Below are positions 42,652 to 52,344 of a stretch of DNA of 64,000 nt, in pieces. Position numbers and translations under genes: made by a program. Within the stretch, counting starts at the first letter, position 1, and each line of letters opens with the position of its first letter. The stretch comes from an uncultured Alphaproteobacteria bacterium (GTDB lineage Bacteria; Pseudomonadota; Alphaproteobacteria; Rhodobacterales; Rhodobacteraceae), in the NCBI GenBank assembly GCA_913051655.1, contig CAJXHI010000012.1:1-64000 (forward strand), written 5' to 3'. The notes under the pieces are model-generated. The model was not told the DNA's origin and did no database searches. It saw nothing but the letters and a program-made list of their open reading frames with translations.

Positions 42652-43403
42652 AAAGACACCTCTGTTTCCGGCGGAGTAGGACGTTTCCGGTATTTAGCGC
42701 CTTTGAGCCAAAGCTTAAAAGCCTGCCAATGGATCAAAACCAGAACGCGACGCGATCCAAAAGGACGTCTCAAGAGCGCGCGCAAGATATCAAAGTTGCG
42801 TAAGGGTTTCCTACTTCCAATCAAATTTGCCATCACACCACCACCGGGAATTTGCAATTCAATCCATATTCCGATTTTGTCAGCCCGAACGTCAAAACGA
42901 AAAACGTAATTGCCATCTATGGGTTGAAAGGGTGAGACGTGAAAAATTTTTCGCGCACTTAGGGTATCGCTGGGAATGATGGGTCTGAGATCATCATGAT
43001 AGCAAAGATACGAGTGCCGGTCCCCAAAAGTATTCGTAACTTCCGCAATCACAGCGCAAAGCTCATCCCTTTGGTTGTGACAGAGCCAAAAACTCACTGG
43101 ATTAAAAACATGCCCCATTACTCTTGGCTGGGCAAGTAAATGGATCTTACCTTTCAAGCAAATGTCATGCTCATGCAGCACCTTTTTAACCCAAGAGACG
43201 CCTTGGCCTTTGCGGGGAGCACCTCCGTGATCGGCGTCATGAATAGAAAATAAACCGAGACCGTTTCGCGAAAACAGAGCCGGTGCAGTCATGGGATGCG
43301 TTGCATCAAAAAGAACGTAATCGACGCTGTAGCGGAAGGCGTTTTTAAGGTCACCCTTGCGCCCATGCCAGGTCCAGCCTTCGATATAGTCCACTTTGTT
43401 CAT
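42648..43403 (-). CDS. DUF1365 domain-containing protein
   Basis: GWTWHGRKGDLKNAFRYSVDYVLFD...LLAQPRVMGHVFNPVSFWLCHNQRDELCAVIAEVTNTFGDRHSYL. Confidence 0.93.
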   Translation of the reverse strand: MNKVDYIEGWTWHGRKGDLKNAFRYSVDYVLFDATHPMTAPALFSRNGLGLFSIHDADHGGAPRKGQGVSWVKKVLHEHDICLKGKIHLLAQPRVMGHVFNPVSFWLCHNQRDELCAVIAEVTNTFGDRHSYLCYHDDLRPIIPSDTLSARKIFHVSPFQPIDGNYVFRFDVRADKIGIWIELQIPGGGVMANLIGSRKPLRNFDILRALLRRPFGSRRVLVLIHWQAFKLWLKGAKYRKRPTPPETEVSL

Positions 43404-44698
43404 TCTGCCGCTAAAGTAATTGTTGAACGGCTGGCGAGCCGATGAGCTACATCCAAAGCACTTGAAAGTCCATCTTCGTGAAATCCATGTTTCATCCAAG
43501 CCCCGCAGAACCAAGTATTGTTTTCACCGTTGCGCTTCTTGATCTGTTTTTGCGCTTGTAATGCTTTTGCGTCATATACCGGATGGCGAAAACTGGTTTG
43601 ATCGTAGATCAACTCGTCACGGATCGACTGAGTAGTGTTCAATGTGACAAAAAGATGATCGCTTGCGGGAATGGATTGAAGCGAATTCATCCAGTAGGTG
43701 AGGTCTAGCTGTTGGGAAGCCTGACCAGATCGTTCAGTGTAAACCCAACTGGACCAGCATTTTTTTGCTTTGGGCATCACAGACGGATCCCGATGTAAAA
43801 TAACGTCATTAGGCTGGTAAGCAATTGCTGAAAGGAGGGCTTTCTCATGCGCACGGGCATCCGCCAACAAGGCTACCGTATCATCAGAATGCGTCGCAAA
43901 GATAACTTCATCGAAAGTTTCTGCGACGCCCCCTTTCGGGCTTACTGTCACTTGGCCATTATGCCGCTTCACTGAAGAAATCGGCGTTTTTAGGCGAACC
44001 TCCACACCTTCAGCAAGCATGCGCGCCTCAAGCCTCCGTACATATTCAATTGAACCACCCTTAACAGTGTACCATTGGTGTTGACCTTTGACTCCCAGCA
44101 ATGCGTGGTTTTCGAAAAACTGCATCATTGACGCAGCAGGAAAGTCCATTATTTTTTCTTTTGGCGTTGACCATATGGCACCCGAAAGAGGCAAAAGATA
44201 ATAATCTTTAAACCAGTCTCCTGTACCCAGTGCTTTTAAAAATTCACCGATGCTTAAATCACAACCACGCGCAATGTCCAATCCTTTGGAATTGAATTTC
44301 AATATGTCGCGGCACATCTTCAAAAATCGAGGGTCCAAAAGGTTGCGCCTTTGTGCGAACATAGAATCGAAAGATGCAAGCGCATACTCAACGCGACCGC
44401 CTCGCACAGATGCTCCGAAACTCATGTTGCTGCGTATTACTGGGACGTCGAGATCTTTGAAGAGTGCTGTCAGTTGGGGATAGTTGGGGTAATTAAAAAC
44501 GATGAAACCCATGTCTACTGGTTGGTTATTTTCACGCCCCGCAATCACCGTTCGTGCATGTCCACCGAGCCGTGGTTCTGCCTCAAACAAAACGACGTTA
44601 TTAGTTTGAGATAGAGTAAAGGCAGCGCCCATTCCAGATATTCCGCCTCCAATAATCGCTATTTTCCTCGGCGTGTGGAGGGGGGCTACCATTTTCAT
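43400..44698 (-). CDS. FAD-dependent oxidoreductase (amine-oxidase-like NAD/FAD-binding protein)
   Basis: KIAIIGGGISGMGAAFTLSQTNNVVLFEAEPRLGGHARTV...DMGFIVFNYPNYPQLTALFKDL. Confidence 0.92.
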   Translation of the reverse strand: MKMVAPLHTPRKIAIIGGGISGMGAAFTLSQTNNVVLFEAEPRLGGHARTVIAGRENNQPVDMGFIVFNYPNYPQLTALFKDLDVPVIRSNMSFGASVRGGRVEYALASFDSMFAQRRNLLDPRFLKMCRDILKFNSKGLDIARGCDLSIGEFLKALGTGDWFKDYYLLPLSGAIWSTPKEKIMDFPAASMMQFFENHALLGVKGQHQWYTVKGGSIEYVRRLEARMLAEGVEVRLKTPISSVKRHNGQVTVSPKGGVAETFDEVIFATHSDDTVALLADARAHEKALLSAIAYQPNDVILHRDPSVMPKAKKCWSSWVYTERSGQASQQLDLTYWMNSLQSIPASDHLFVTLNTTQSIRDELIYDQTSFRHPVYDAKALQAQKQIKKRNGENNTWFCGAWMKHGFHEDGLSSALDVAHRLASRSTITLAAE

Positions 44699-44723
44699 TC
44701 GCAATCTCCTTGTTTAGAAGATG

Positions 44724-44749
44724 TACGCTGAAAAAACCAAAGCGGATGA
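44724..44749 (-). promoter_or_regulatory. Candidate RpoE(ECF)-type promoter for the flavoprotein-DUF1365-MFS-SDR operon
   Basis: Minus strand TCATCC-N16-CGTA; same spacing as the element upstream of rpoE; one mismatch to TGATCC. Confidence 0.5.
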
Positions 44750-44770
44750 AAAGAAAAGAAAAACTATTTC

Positions 44771-44796
44771 TGATCCAACATTGTAACTTACTCGTA
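44771..44796 (+). promoter_or_regulatory. Candidate autoregulatory RpoE(ECF)-type promoter for rpoE-chrR
   Basis: TGATCC-N16-CGTA on the plus strand upstream of the sigma factor gene. It overlaps the extreme 5' end of the longest ORF call, so translation probably starts downstream. Confidence 0.55.
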
Positions 44797-45461
44797 TGAA
44801 TTGTATGAACCTGCAAATCGATCAAACAACATATCGTAATGCCTCGCCATCTAGGGTGGTCTCTGTTATAAAAGACAAAAGGGCAAGACCGAACGATGAG
44901 TATCAATCTGTGACGAGTGAAAACACGAACGATGGTGCACGTTGGGCAAAGGAGCTTGATTTGGTGCACCGCAACAAAAGCACCGAGGCTTTTGAGCGCG
45001 TATTCAATCACTTTGCACCAAAAGTCAAAGGCTTTTTGATGAAGTCAGGAACCGATAACGCCATGGCAGAAGAATGTGTACAGGAAGTCATGGCTACTGT
45101 CTGGCACAAGGCCCATCTTTTTGATCCGTCGCGCGCAAGCGCTGCAACTTGGATATTTACTATTGCTCGCAACAAAAAGATTGATGCGCTGCGGAAACAA
45201 AAACGACCCGAACCAGAGGAGTTGGGATGGGGACCAGAGCATGAACCAGATCAAGAGGATGTGGTAGGCCTTCAACAGGAAACAGAACGTCTCGGGCAGG
45301 CGATTGCGAATTTACCGACGAAACAACGGCAACTACTTGAACGTGCTTATTTTAGCGATATGTCCCATAGTGAAATTGCCGCAGCGACAGGTTTGCCTTT
45401 AGGAACTATAAAGTCCCGAATTAGGTTGGCCTTAGATCGGCTGCGCCATGCGATGAAGTGA
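44796..45461 (+). CDS. rpoE: RNA polymerase ECF sigma factor (RpoE, ChrR-partnered type)
   Basis: AFERVFNHFAPKVKGFLMKSGTDNAMAEECVQEVMATVWHKAHLFDPSRASAATWIFTIARNKKIDALRK; LPLGTIKSRIRLALDRLRHAM. True start likely downstream of the listed ATG. Confidence 0.93.
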   Translation: MNCMNLQIDQTTYRNASPSRVVSVIKDKRARPNDEYQSVTSENTNDGARWAKELDLVHRNKSTEAFERVFNHFAPKVKGFLMKSGTDNAMAEECVQEVMATVWHKAHLFDPSRASAATWIFTIARNKKIDALRKQKRPEPEELGWGPEHEPDQEDVVGLQQETERLGQAIANLPTKQRQLLERAYFSDMSHSEIAAATGLPLGTIKSRIRLALDRLRHAMK

Positions 45462-45464
45462 TGA

Positions 45465-46115
45465 ATGATGACAAAAAATATTAAACACCACCTGAGTGAT
45501 GATCTTTTGATGGCTTACGCATCTGGGAACCTTGCTGAAGGTTTCTCGATCGCAGTTGCTGCACATGTTTCGATGTGTGATCACTGTAGAAGCAGGCTTG
45601 AAAGTTATGATGCATTGGGTGGAGCCCTGCTGGAACGAGATACAAATATTACCGTAGATCAGAATGCGTTTTCCAAAACATTAAAGCGTATAAAAATGAC
45701 CCCAAAAGTGCCACAACCAAAGGAAAAGTTGCATTCCGATTTTCCAGATCCGCTGAGCGGTTATGTTGGTCGCAGAATAGCTGAAATTAAATGGCAGCCT
45801 TTAGGGATGGGTGTAAAGCAAGCGGTGTTGGAAACATCGGAAGATGCAACTGCACGGCTATTGTATATACCTGCAGGAGCGCAGATGCCGGATCATAGCC
45901 ATAGGGGTCTTGAATTGACTCTAGTGCTTGATGGGGCCTTTGCAGATGAAAATGATTATTTCACAAAAGGTGATGTTGAAATTGCCGACGGGTCCACCAA
46001 TCACACTCCGATTGCAATGGACGGCAAACCATGTATATGTCTTGCAGTGACAGAGGCTCCATTAAGATTCCGCAAGATGTTCCATAGGCTGATCCAACCT
46101 CTAATGCGTATTTGA
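45465..46115 (+). CDS. chrR: ChrR family anti-sigma factor (zinc ASD plus cupin)
   Basis: HVSMCDHCRSRLESYDALGG (HxxxCxxC) and C-terminal cupin IPAGAQMPDHSHRGLELTLVLDGAFADENDYFTKGDVEIADGSTNHTP. Confidence 0.94.
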   Translation: MMTKNIKHHLSDDLLMAYASGNLAEGFSIAVAAHVSMCDHCRSRLESYDALGGALLERDTNITVDQNAFSKTLKRIKMTPKVPQPKEKLHSDFPDPLSGYVGRRIAEIKWQPLGMGVKQAVLETSEDATARLLYIPAGAQMPDHSHRGLELTLVLDGAFADENDYFTKGDVEIADGSTNHTPIAMDGKPCICLAVTEAPLRFRKMFHRLIQPLMRI

Positions 46116-46883
46116 TTTATCAATTATGTCACGATGAAGCAGGGGGCCAGCGACAATAGCCCCTTCCGTCATGGGAAAGGCTTTGTTGAATTGAAGTGTT
46201 TTCCCCCAACGATCACTAACAACGCCACCCGCCTCAGCAGCGATAAGAGCACCAGCGCAGATATCCCATTCCCAACTGTCTCGAAAAGTAATCATGGCAT
46301 CAAACTGACCCTGCGCCACTAAGGCTAAACGATAGGCCAGTGAAGGACGATGTTGCCGATCAAAATTAGGAACCTGCGAATTTTTCCAGAATTTGGGTAG
46401 TTGTGAGGGCCGCGCAGCAAGCACGCGCGCACCATTAAGCACATCTTGCGGACTGACGGCGAGAGGCTTACTATCCAGCGTTGCACCCTGCCTGATTTCT
46501 GCCACAAAAAGATGATCAAGCGCGGGTAAGTGAACAACAGCGGCGGTAGGAACACCATCGGTTGTAATTGCAAAGGAGTGCGCCCAACTCTTTTCCCCAT
46601 TTATAAAGCTGCGCGTGCCATCAATCGGATCAATGACAAAACAGTGCCGTTTTTCCAGACGCACGTGATTGTCTTCGGTTTCTTCAGAAAGCCAACCATA
46701 ATTTGGGCGCGCATTTCTCATAAATGTACAAAGCATATCATTAACTGCCAGATCTGCCTCGGTAACAGGGCCAGACCCATCTTCTTTTTCCCAATACTTT
46801 GCAGCACCATTTGCAAGGGGCAATGCAATTCGAGCTGCACGCTTAGCAGCCTCAATCAAAAGAGCAAGATCATTTCCCGGCAA
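46101..46883 (-). CDS. Inositol monophosphatase family protein (CysQ/3'(2'),5'-bisphosphate nucleotidase-like)
   Basis: WLSEETEDNHVRLEKRHCFVIDPIDGTRSFINGEKSWAHSFAI; WEWDICAGALIAAEAGGVVSD. Confidence 0.93.
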   Translation of the reverse strand: MPGNDLALLIEAAKRAARIALPLANGAAKYWEKEDGSGPVTEADLAVNDMLCTFMRNARPNYGWLSEETEDNHVRLEKRHCFVIDPIDGTRSFINGEKSWAHSFAITTDGVPTAAVVHLPALDHLFVAEIRQGATLDSKPLAVSPQDVLNGARVLAARPSQLPKFWKNSQVPNFDRQHRPSLAYRLALVAQGQFDAMITFRDSWEWDICAGALIAAEAGGVVSDRWGKTLQFNKAFPMTEGAIVAGPLLHRDIIDKSNTH

Positions 46884-48231
46884 TCTGCATCCCTTCTATC
46901 AGAACAGAGGGCACACGTTTTGATAAATGTGGCTGAGCGTCATTGGCCGCAATCATTCTCAGTAGCATGTCTTTCAAATTTCCAGCAATAGTACATTCGC
47001 TCACTGCAGAAACGATTTGCCCGTTCTCCACCCAATGCCCTGCTGCACCACGTGAATAATCCCCTGTATTGGAATTGATCGTCGAACCTATCATAGAAGT
47101 AACAAGCAATCCTGTTCCCATATCCGACAAAAGCTCTTCACGCGTCTTTGTGCCACCAACCAGCGCGACATTGCCAACTTGCGGCCCGGGTCTAGAACTT
47201 GCGGATCGCGCTGCATTACCTGTCGAGGTCATTCCAAGTTTTCGTGCCGAGGAAAGATCCAAGGTCCATCCCTGCAAGACACCGTCCTTTACGATGTCTC
47301 TTGCGCGTTTCGGCAAACCTTCGCCATCAAACGGGCGGGATGCACTAACCCTTGACCGCGTGGGGTCTTCGTGTAACGACAGCGATGCAGGCAAAACGGA
47401 TTGATACAGATGATCGCGCAACCAAGACGATCCACGCGCGATCGATGCCCCATTCACCGCATTTATCAAATGACCGATCAAACTGTATGCCACCCGTTCA
47501 TCAAAAAGAACCGGAAACAGACCTGAGCGAGGTTTTTCAGGGTTCAGCCGGGATAATGCGCGTTCGGCTGCGCGTGCTCCGATGTCTTCAGCAGGGCGTA
47601 AATCTGCACCATAGATACGACTATCATAGTCATAATCGCGTTCCATTCCCAGACCCGTACCGGCTATGGCAACACAGCTTAATCCGCGCGATGTACGCTC
47701 ATATCCGCCTGAAAATCCATTGCTTGTAGCCAAGAAAACATTACTTTTAGAATAACTCGCAGAAGCATCACTGGTATGTTCAATGCCCTTACATACCAGC
47801 GCGGCAGCTTCCATTTTGCACGCTTCTTCCTGAAGGTAATCCGCCTCAGGTTCGTCAGAAGGGTCATAGAGGTCATAGGCACTGAGATCCCAATCTTTCG
47901 CAAACTGTTCAGGGTCGGCCAAACCACAATAAGGATCATCCGGCGCCTCTCTCGCCATCGCGACAGCACGTTCTGCCATGGCAGTGATGGTGTCGGAACG
48001 ACCGTCTGATCCAGACACAATCGCCTGCTTTTTCCCGATAAAGACACGCAGTCCTAGATCTATACCTTCAGATCTTTCCGCCAACTCAAGTGCTCCATTA
48101 CGCACGTCCACATTTGTCGACATACCTACAGCGATTAAAACATCTGCGCTTTGCGCACCTGCTTTTTTCGCCTCAGACAAAAAGTGAGATGCAATATCTT
48201 CTGGAGACTTTTTCTGTGATGTTTTCATCAT
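46870..48231 (-). CDS. pmbA: TldD/PmbA family metallopeptidase-like protein (TldE)
   Basis: RNGALELAERSEGIDLGLRVFIGKKQAIVSGSDGRSDTI; NAVNGASIARGSSWLRDHLYQSVL; GDYSRGAAGHWVENGQI. Confidence 0.93.
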   Translation of the reverse strand: MMKTSQKKSPEDIASHFLSEAKKAGAQSADVLIAVGMSTNVDVRNGALELAERSEGIDLGLRVFIGKKQAIVSGSDGRSDTITAMAERAVAMAREAPDDPYCGLADPEQFAKDWDLSAYDLYDPSDEPEADYLQEEACKMEAAALVCKGIEHTSDASASYSKSNVFLATSNGFSGGYERTSRGLSCVAIAGTGLGMERDYDYDSRIYGADLRPAEDIGARAAERALSRLNPEKPRSGLFPVLFDERVAYSLIGHLINAVNGASIARGSSWLRDHLYQSVLPASLSLHEDPTRSRVSASRPFDGEGLPKRARDIVKDGVLQGWTLDLSSARKLGMTSTGNAARSASSRPGPQVGNVALVGGTKTREELLSDMGTGLLVTSMIGSTINSNTGDYSRGAAGHWVENGQIVSAVSECTIAGNLKDMLLRMIAANDAQPHLSKRVPSVLIEGMQIAGK

Positions 48232-48354
48232 TTCTGGCCCATCAATTTTCCAAATACAGGTAATAAACACAGTGACAAAGCGCAAGCGCTGGCTTTATCA
48301 TGATATAATGCATTGGGTCATAAGACAAAGCCCGCAAAAGGGAAAAAACATAGA

Positions 48355-49104
48355 ATGTCAAAAATCGCGTTAATCACCGGGGCCGCGAGGGGCATTGGAC
48401 TTACTTCGTCGAAAAAGTTTTCTTATCATGGATATGAGGTTCTGATGCTTGACAGGGATGAGGCGGAATTGGAAAACGCAGTAAAAGAAGTTGCCGGTGC
48501 AACCGCGCTTTGTTTTGACATCTCGTCAAAAGAAGCGGCAACTGAAATTGCTGCCTCACTGACCGCCTTTTGTGGAGAGCTTAATGCATTAGTCAATAAC
48601 GCTGGTGTTGCAGAATTTGGAACAATCGAAACCTGTAGTGCGCGGAGTTGGCGGCGCATTATGGAGACAAATCTCGATGGTATGTTCTATCTTTCACAGG
48701 CGCTCATCCCGAATTTGAAAAAATCAAAAGGAAGTATCGTGAATATTGCCTCGATTTCTGGCATACGAGCCTCTACTCTGCGCGTCGCCTATGGCACGTC
48801 AAAAGCCGCTGTCATGCAGCTGAGCAGACAGCAAGCGGTGGAATTGGGTGAATATGGCATACGCGTCAATTGCGTGGCCCCAGGCCCCGTGCGAACAAAA
48901 CTTGCTATGGCAGTCCATACACAGGATATTATCGACGCATACCACGACGCCATTCCGCTTAACCGCTACGGTCAAGAAGATGAAATCGCCAATGCAATCT
49001 ATTTTCTTGCCTCTGATCAGGCATCTTACATTACGGGACAGGTTCTTGCAGTAGACGGAGGATTTGATGCGACTGGCGTAGGGCTTCCCGCTTTACGCAG
49101 ATAA
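48355..49104 (+). CDS. SDR family oxidoreductase
   Basis: IALITGAARGIGLTSSKKFSYHGYEVLMLDRD; VAYGTSKAAVMQLSRQQAVEL; GQVLAVDGGFDATG. Confidence 0.94.
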   Translation: MSKIALITGAARGIGLTSSKKFSYHGYEVLMLDRDEAELENAVKEVAGATALCFDISSKEAATEIAASLTAFCGELNALVNNAGVAEFGTIETCSARSWRRIMETNLDGMFYLSQALIPNLKKSKGSIVNIASISGIRASTLRVAYGTSKAAVMQLSRQQAVELGEYGIRVNCVAPGPVRTKLAMAVHTQDIIDAYHDAIPLNRYGQEDEIANAIYFLASDQASYITGQVLAVDGGFDATGVGLPALRR

Positions 49105-49152
49105 GCCTTTTTTTCCGGTTTTTACACGCAAGGTTGGTGTGTCGACACCCGC

Positions 49153-50679
49153 CTATTGGATTTGTTGTCCATTGGCGTAAACTCCGCCATTCCCATCAAT
49201 CCAGAATTCAGCTTCAAGCTCGTCACGTCCCACAGGAACTGTAAACATTCCCATGACCATACGCGCGCCCATGACTTCCTCTGAACCGATTAGTCCGGAA
49301 TTGCTTAGCTTGTCCAGCAAGGCATTGACACCTTTCATCGTCAGGCGCACGCTGCCTTCTGGGCGCGGTATTCCGTCAAAAGTATTATAATCACTGTTAT
49401 CAAAACTGAACTCGCCCTGAACCTGAGCAGAAGCCCCTAAGGCCGATAGCATCAGAGATTTGATCATCAAAGAATTCATCTCTGCTGCTTCCTGGAAAGC
49501 GCCAATGTCATCTGCATCTTCTACATCAAAAGAGGTATAATCCGTTAAAAGCCGCATCAATCCACTCACGTCGAACTTTACCGTCATTAGGTCGCGGTCA
49601 AAAACGCGGATGGGGTCAAATATATCCCAGACGCTGTCAGATATACTGATATCTTCTAATTCGATCCTTAGTCCGAGTTTTTGCTCTTCCTCAGAAGCAA
49701 CTATCGGCAGCGACATTCCATAGGCCAGCGCCCCAAGAGAGGCATCAAATGACATAGGAAAAAGGCTCCCCATAAAAGATATATCCCAATCTGACATTTC
49801 AGTTAAAAAATTCATGCCTAATTTTGAGAGGTCTACGCTGGTGCGTCCACCGTCCGAAGATGAGGAGATCACCGCGTCACCATCTTCCCCAGAAAACCTA
49901 AGCTCTGTCTGTCCTCTTCCATGCCTATAGGTCACAGCAGAATTCATACCTAAACGCATCGCTTTTTCCAAATCCTTTAATGAGGCATCGTCAAGGGTTT
50001 GAGATGTTGATGATAAAACTATGTCGTTCAAGCTTGATCGCCACGAGGCGCGAAAGTCTTCCTCTTTAGGGGCAACATTCAGGTCGATCCAAGCCGCTGA
50101 GATTTTGGTGCTTCCATTTGAAACATTAAAATCTGATTGGTGGAACGCGTTGCTACCGGAAATATCATTTAACGTTAGAGAAAATTGTAATTGATCCTTT
50201 CCAATCTCTTCGCCCTCATTGGTGACCTTCAGCAAGTCTAACCGTAACGAATCCCACTCATAGTCAGACCTGATTTCGTCACCTTCACGATCGAATATCA
50301 CAAAACTATCTTTGTTAATTTGCGCCACGTCGATCTCAACGCGTTCGCCATCCGTATCCCTAAATTTCAAATCCCAACGTGCATCCTCAGCCATATTCAA
50401 CCGAACGGATCCGTCAGATTGTGGAATAAAATGCCAATCGCCTACTTCAAACTTCAAAGAAAATCCCGCAACAGGGTCATCAATACCAAACACAATATCG
50501 GAAACGATCAACTCATCGCCGTCTTTCGATGTACTCGCGGAAACCAAATAATTTGAGGCCTCCACCTGCGATAAAATATGCGCCCAAGTGTCCTCTGGGC
50601 TCATTTCGGCCTGTGCTGCACCGGCCCACAGACCTACGCTGACAAAAGCGAATAAATGTGGGAATTTTCTATTAGTCAT
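49153..50679 (-). CDS. DUF2125 domain-containing protein, predicted exported
   Basis: Signal peptide MTNRKFPHLFAFVSVGLWAGAAQA; downstream sequence typical of Rhodobacterales DUF2125. Confidence 0.8.
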   Translation of the reverse strand: MTNRKFPHLFAFVSVGLWAGAAQAEMSPEDTWAHILSQVEASNYLVSASTSKDGDELIVSDIVFGIDDPVAGFSLKFEVGDWHFIPQSDGSVRLNMAEDARWDLKFRDTDGERVEIDVAQINKDSFVIFDREGDEIRSDYEWDSLRLDLLKVTNEGEEIGKDQLQFSLTLNDISGSNAFHQSDFNVSNGSTKISAAWIDLNVAPKEEDFRASWRSSLNDIVLSSTSQTLDDASLKDLEKAMRLGMNSAVTYRHGRGQTELRFSGEDGDAVISSSSDGGRTSVDLSKLGMNFLTEMSDWDISFMGSLFPMSFDASLGALAYGMSLPIVASEEEQKLGLRIELEDISISDSVWDIFDPIRVFDRDLMTVKFDVSGLMRLLTDYTSFDVEDADDIGAFQEAAEMNSLMIKSLMLSALGASAQVQGEFSFDNSDYNTFDGIPRPEGSVRLTMKGVNALLDKLSNSGLIGSEEVMGARMVMGMFTVPVGRDELEAEFWIDGNGGVYANGQQIQ

Positions 50680-50846
50680 CACCCGGAGATCCTTTGTAAT
50701 ATCAACGTCTTTATAGTATAGCTTCGAATTCTCGTGAGTCACTGGTGAAACCATGATCCCCCTAGAGATGATCGACAAGTGTACCAATCTATCTCAAGTC
50801 AAGAGGAATTCGACAATTTAGAGCGTTCCACCGAGGAGTATTAAGA

Positions 50847-51596
50847 ATGGATTTGACCGGGAAAACCGTTCTGATTACAGGAGCGAGCCGTGGAATAGGC
50901 GAAGCGGCGGCCAAAATATTTGCTGAAAACGGGGCAAATGTCGCCCTTATTGCGCGCAGCAGATCCGCTCTTGAAAAGATTGCAAAGGATATCGGGCCAA
51001 ATGCCTTATCACTAGAAGGCGATGTTGCAAGCTACAAGGATGTTATTTCGGCCGTAGAAAAAACGCGCGCCGCTTTTGGCTCCATCGACATTTTGATCAA
51101 TAACGCCGCTGCGCTTCAGCCCATTGTGCATCAGGCAGAGGCAGATCCGGCCGCCTGGGCTAGCTTAATAGATGTGAACATCAAAGGCGTGTTTTACGCT
51201 AACCATTGCGTTCTTCCGATCATGAAAGCTAAAGGAGCGGGTACGATCATCACCATTAGTTCTGGCGCTGCGCATAATGCCATTGAAGGCTGGAGCGCCT
51301 ACTGCACATCCAAGGCTGGTGCTGCCATGCTGACCACATGCACGGACCATGAATATCGATCATCTGGCATCCGTTCCATGGGTCTATCTCCCGGGACGGT
51401 TGCTACCCAAATGCAAAGAGATATCAAAGCCAGCGGCATTAACCCTGTCAGCCAGCTAGACTGGTCAGATCATATCCCACCGGAATGGCCTGCAAAAGCA
51501 CTTCTCTGGATGTGCACCAAAGCGGCTGATCCTTTCATCGGTCAAGAAATTCAGCTGAAAGACCCTAAAATTCTCGCAACACTGAGGCTTGCATGA
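50847..51596 (+). CDS. SDR family oxidoreductase
   Basis: KTVLITGASRGIGEAAAKIFAENGANVALIARS; WSAYCTSKAGAAMLTTC. Confidence 0.94.
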   Translation: MDLTGKTVLITGASRGIGEAAAKIFAENGANVALIARSRSALEKIAKDIGPNALSLEGDVASYKDVISAVEKTRAAFGSIDILINNAAALQPIVHQAEADPAAWASLIDVNIKGVFYANHCVLPIMKAKGAGTIITISSGAAHNAIEGWSAYCTSKAGAAMLTTCTDHEYRSSGIRSMGLSPGTVATQMQRDIKASGINPVSQLDWSDHIPPEWPAKALLWMCTKAADPFIGQEIQLKDPKILATLRLA

Positions 51597-52210
51597 TCAA
51601 TCTTCAAAAATCGGATAACCTTTGGATACTACGACTTAATCGTCCGGACAAAGCAAATGCGCTCACAGCAGAAATGCTAGAAGAAATATATGAAATTGCC
51701 AAAAATGCACGTTCTGCCCGCGGCCTTATTCTTACTGGCAGTGGTACAATTTTTAGCGCAGGTGCAGATTTAGTTGAGGCAAAGGCGGGCTTGGCCACTG
51801 CAGATGTCTGGGAACGGGTGTCCGATGCTTTTGCAACACTTCCTTGCCTGACCATAGCTGCCCTAAACGGCACCTTAGCGGGCGGTGCGTTTGGAATGGC
51901 CCTCGCATGTGATCTGCGTTTGGCTGTGCCCACTACAAAATTCTTTTATCCGGTAATGGCGCTTGGCTATCTTCCCCAACCAAGCGATCCGCTTCGCCTG
52001 TCTTCCCTCATCGGTCCTGCAAGGACAAAAATGATTCTCATGGCGGGTCAAAAGCTCACAGCAGATGAGGCGCTAACATACGGCCTCATTGATCAAATCT
52101 GCGCACCCGAAACGCTTATGGAAACGGCACTGAACCTGTGCGAAAACCCGCGCAGGGCATTGCCAGATCATGCTCATGCCATAAAGAAAATGTGCACGCC
52201 ATCTTCTTAA
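51593..52210 (+). CDS. Enoyl-CoA hydratase/isomerase family protein
   Basis: LNRPDKANALTAEMLEEIYE...LILTGSGTIFSAGADL...LAGGAFGMALACDLRLAVPT; ATGA overlap with SDR. Confidence 0.92.
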   Translation: MINLQKSDNLWILRLNRPDKANALTAEMLEEIYEIAKNARSARGLILTGSGTIFSAGADLVEAKAGLATADVWERVSDAFATLPCLTIAALNGTLAGGAFGMALACDLRLAVPTTKFFYPVMALGYLPQPSDPLRLSSLIGPARTKMILMAGQKLTADEALTYGLIDQICAPETLMETALNLCENPRRALPDHAHAIKKMCTPSS

Positions 52211-52344
52211 TCCAGTGAAAAAACTTATTCCAAGAGCCGCCATTCAAAATAGGAAACATACTTTTTTCTTTATCTTAATAGCCAAACTCCGGCCTTACAA
52301 AAACGCCAAAACTGCGGTGAAAAACACGCTGTCCGCCTTATGCC

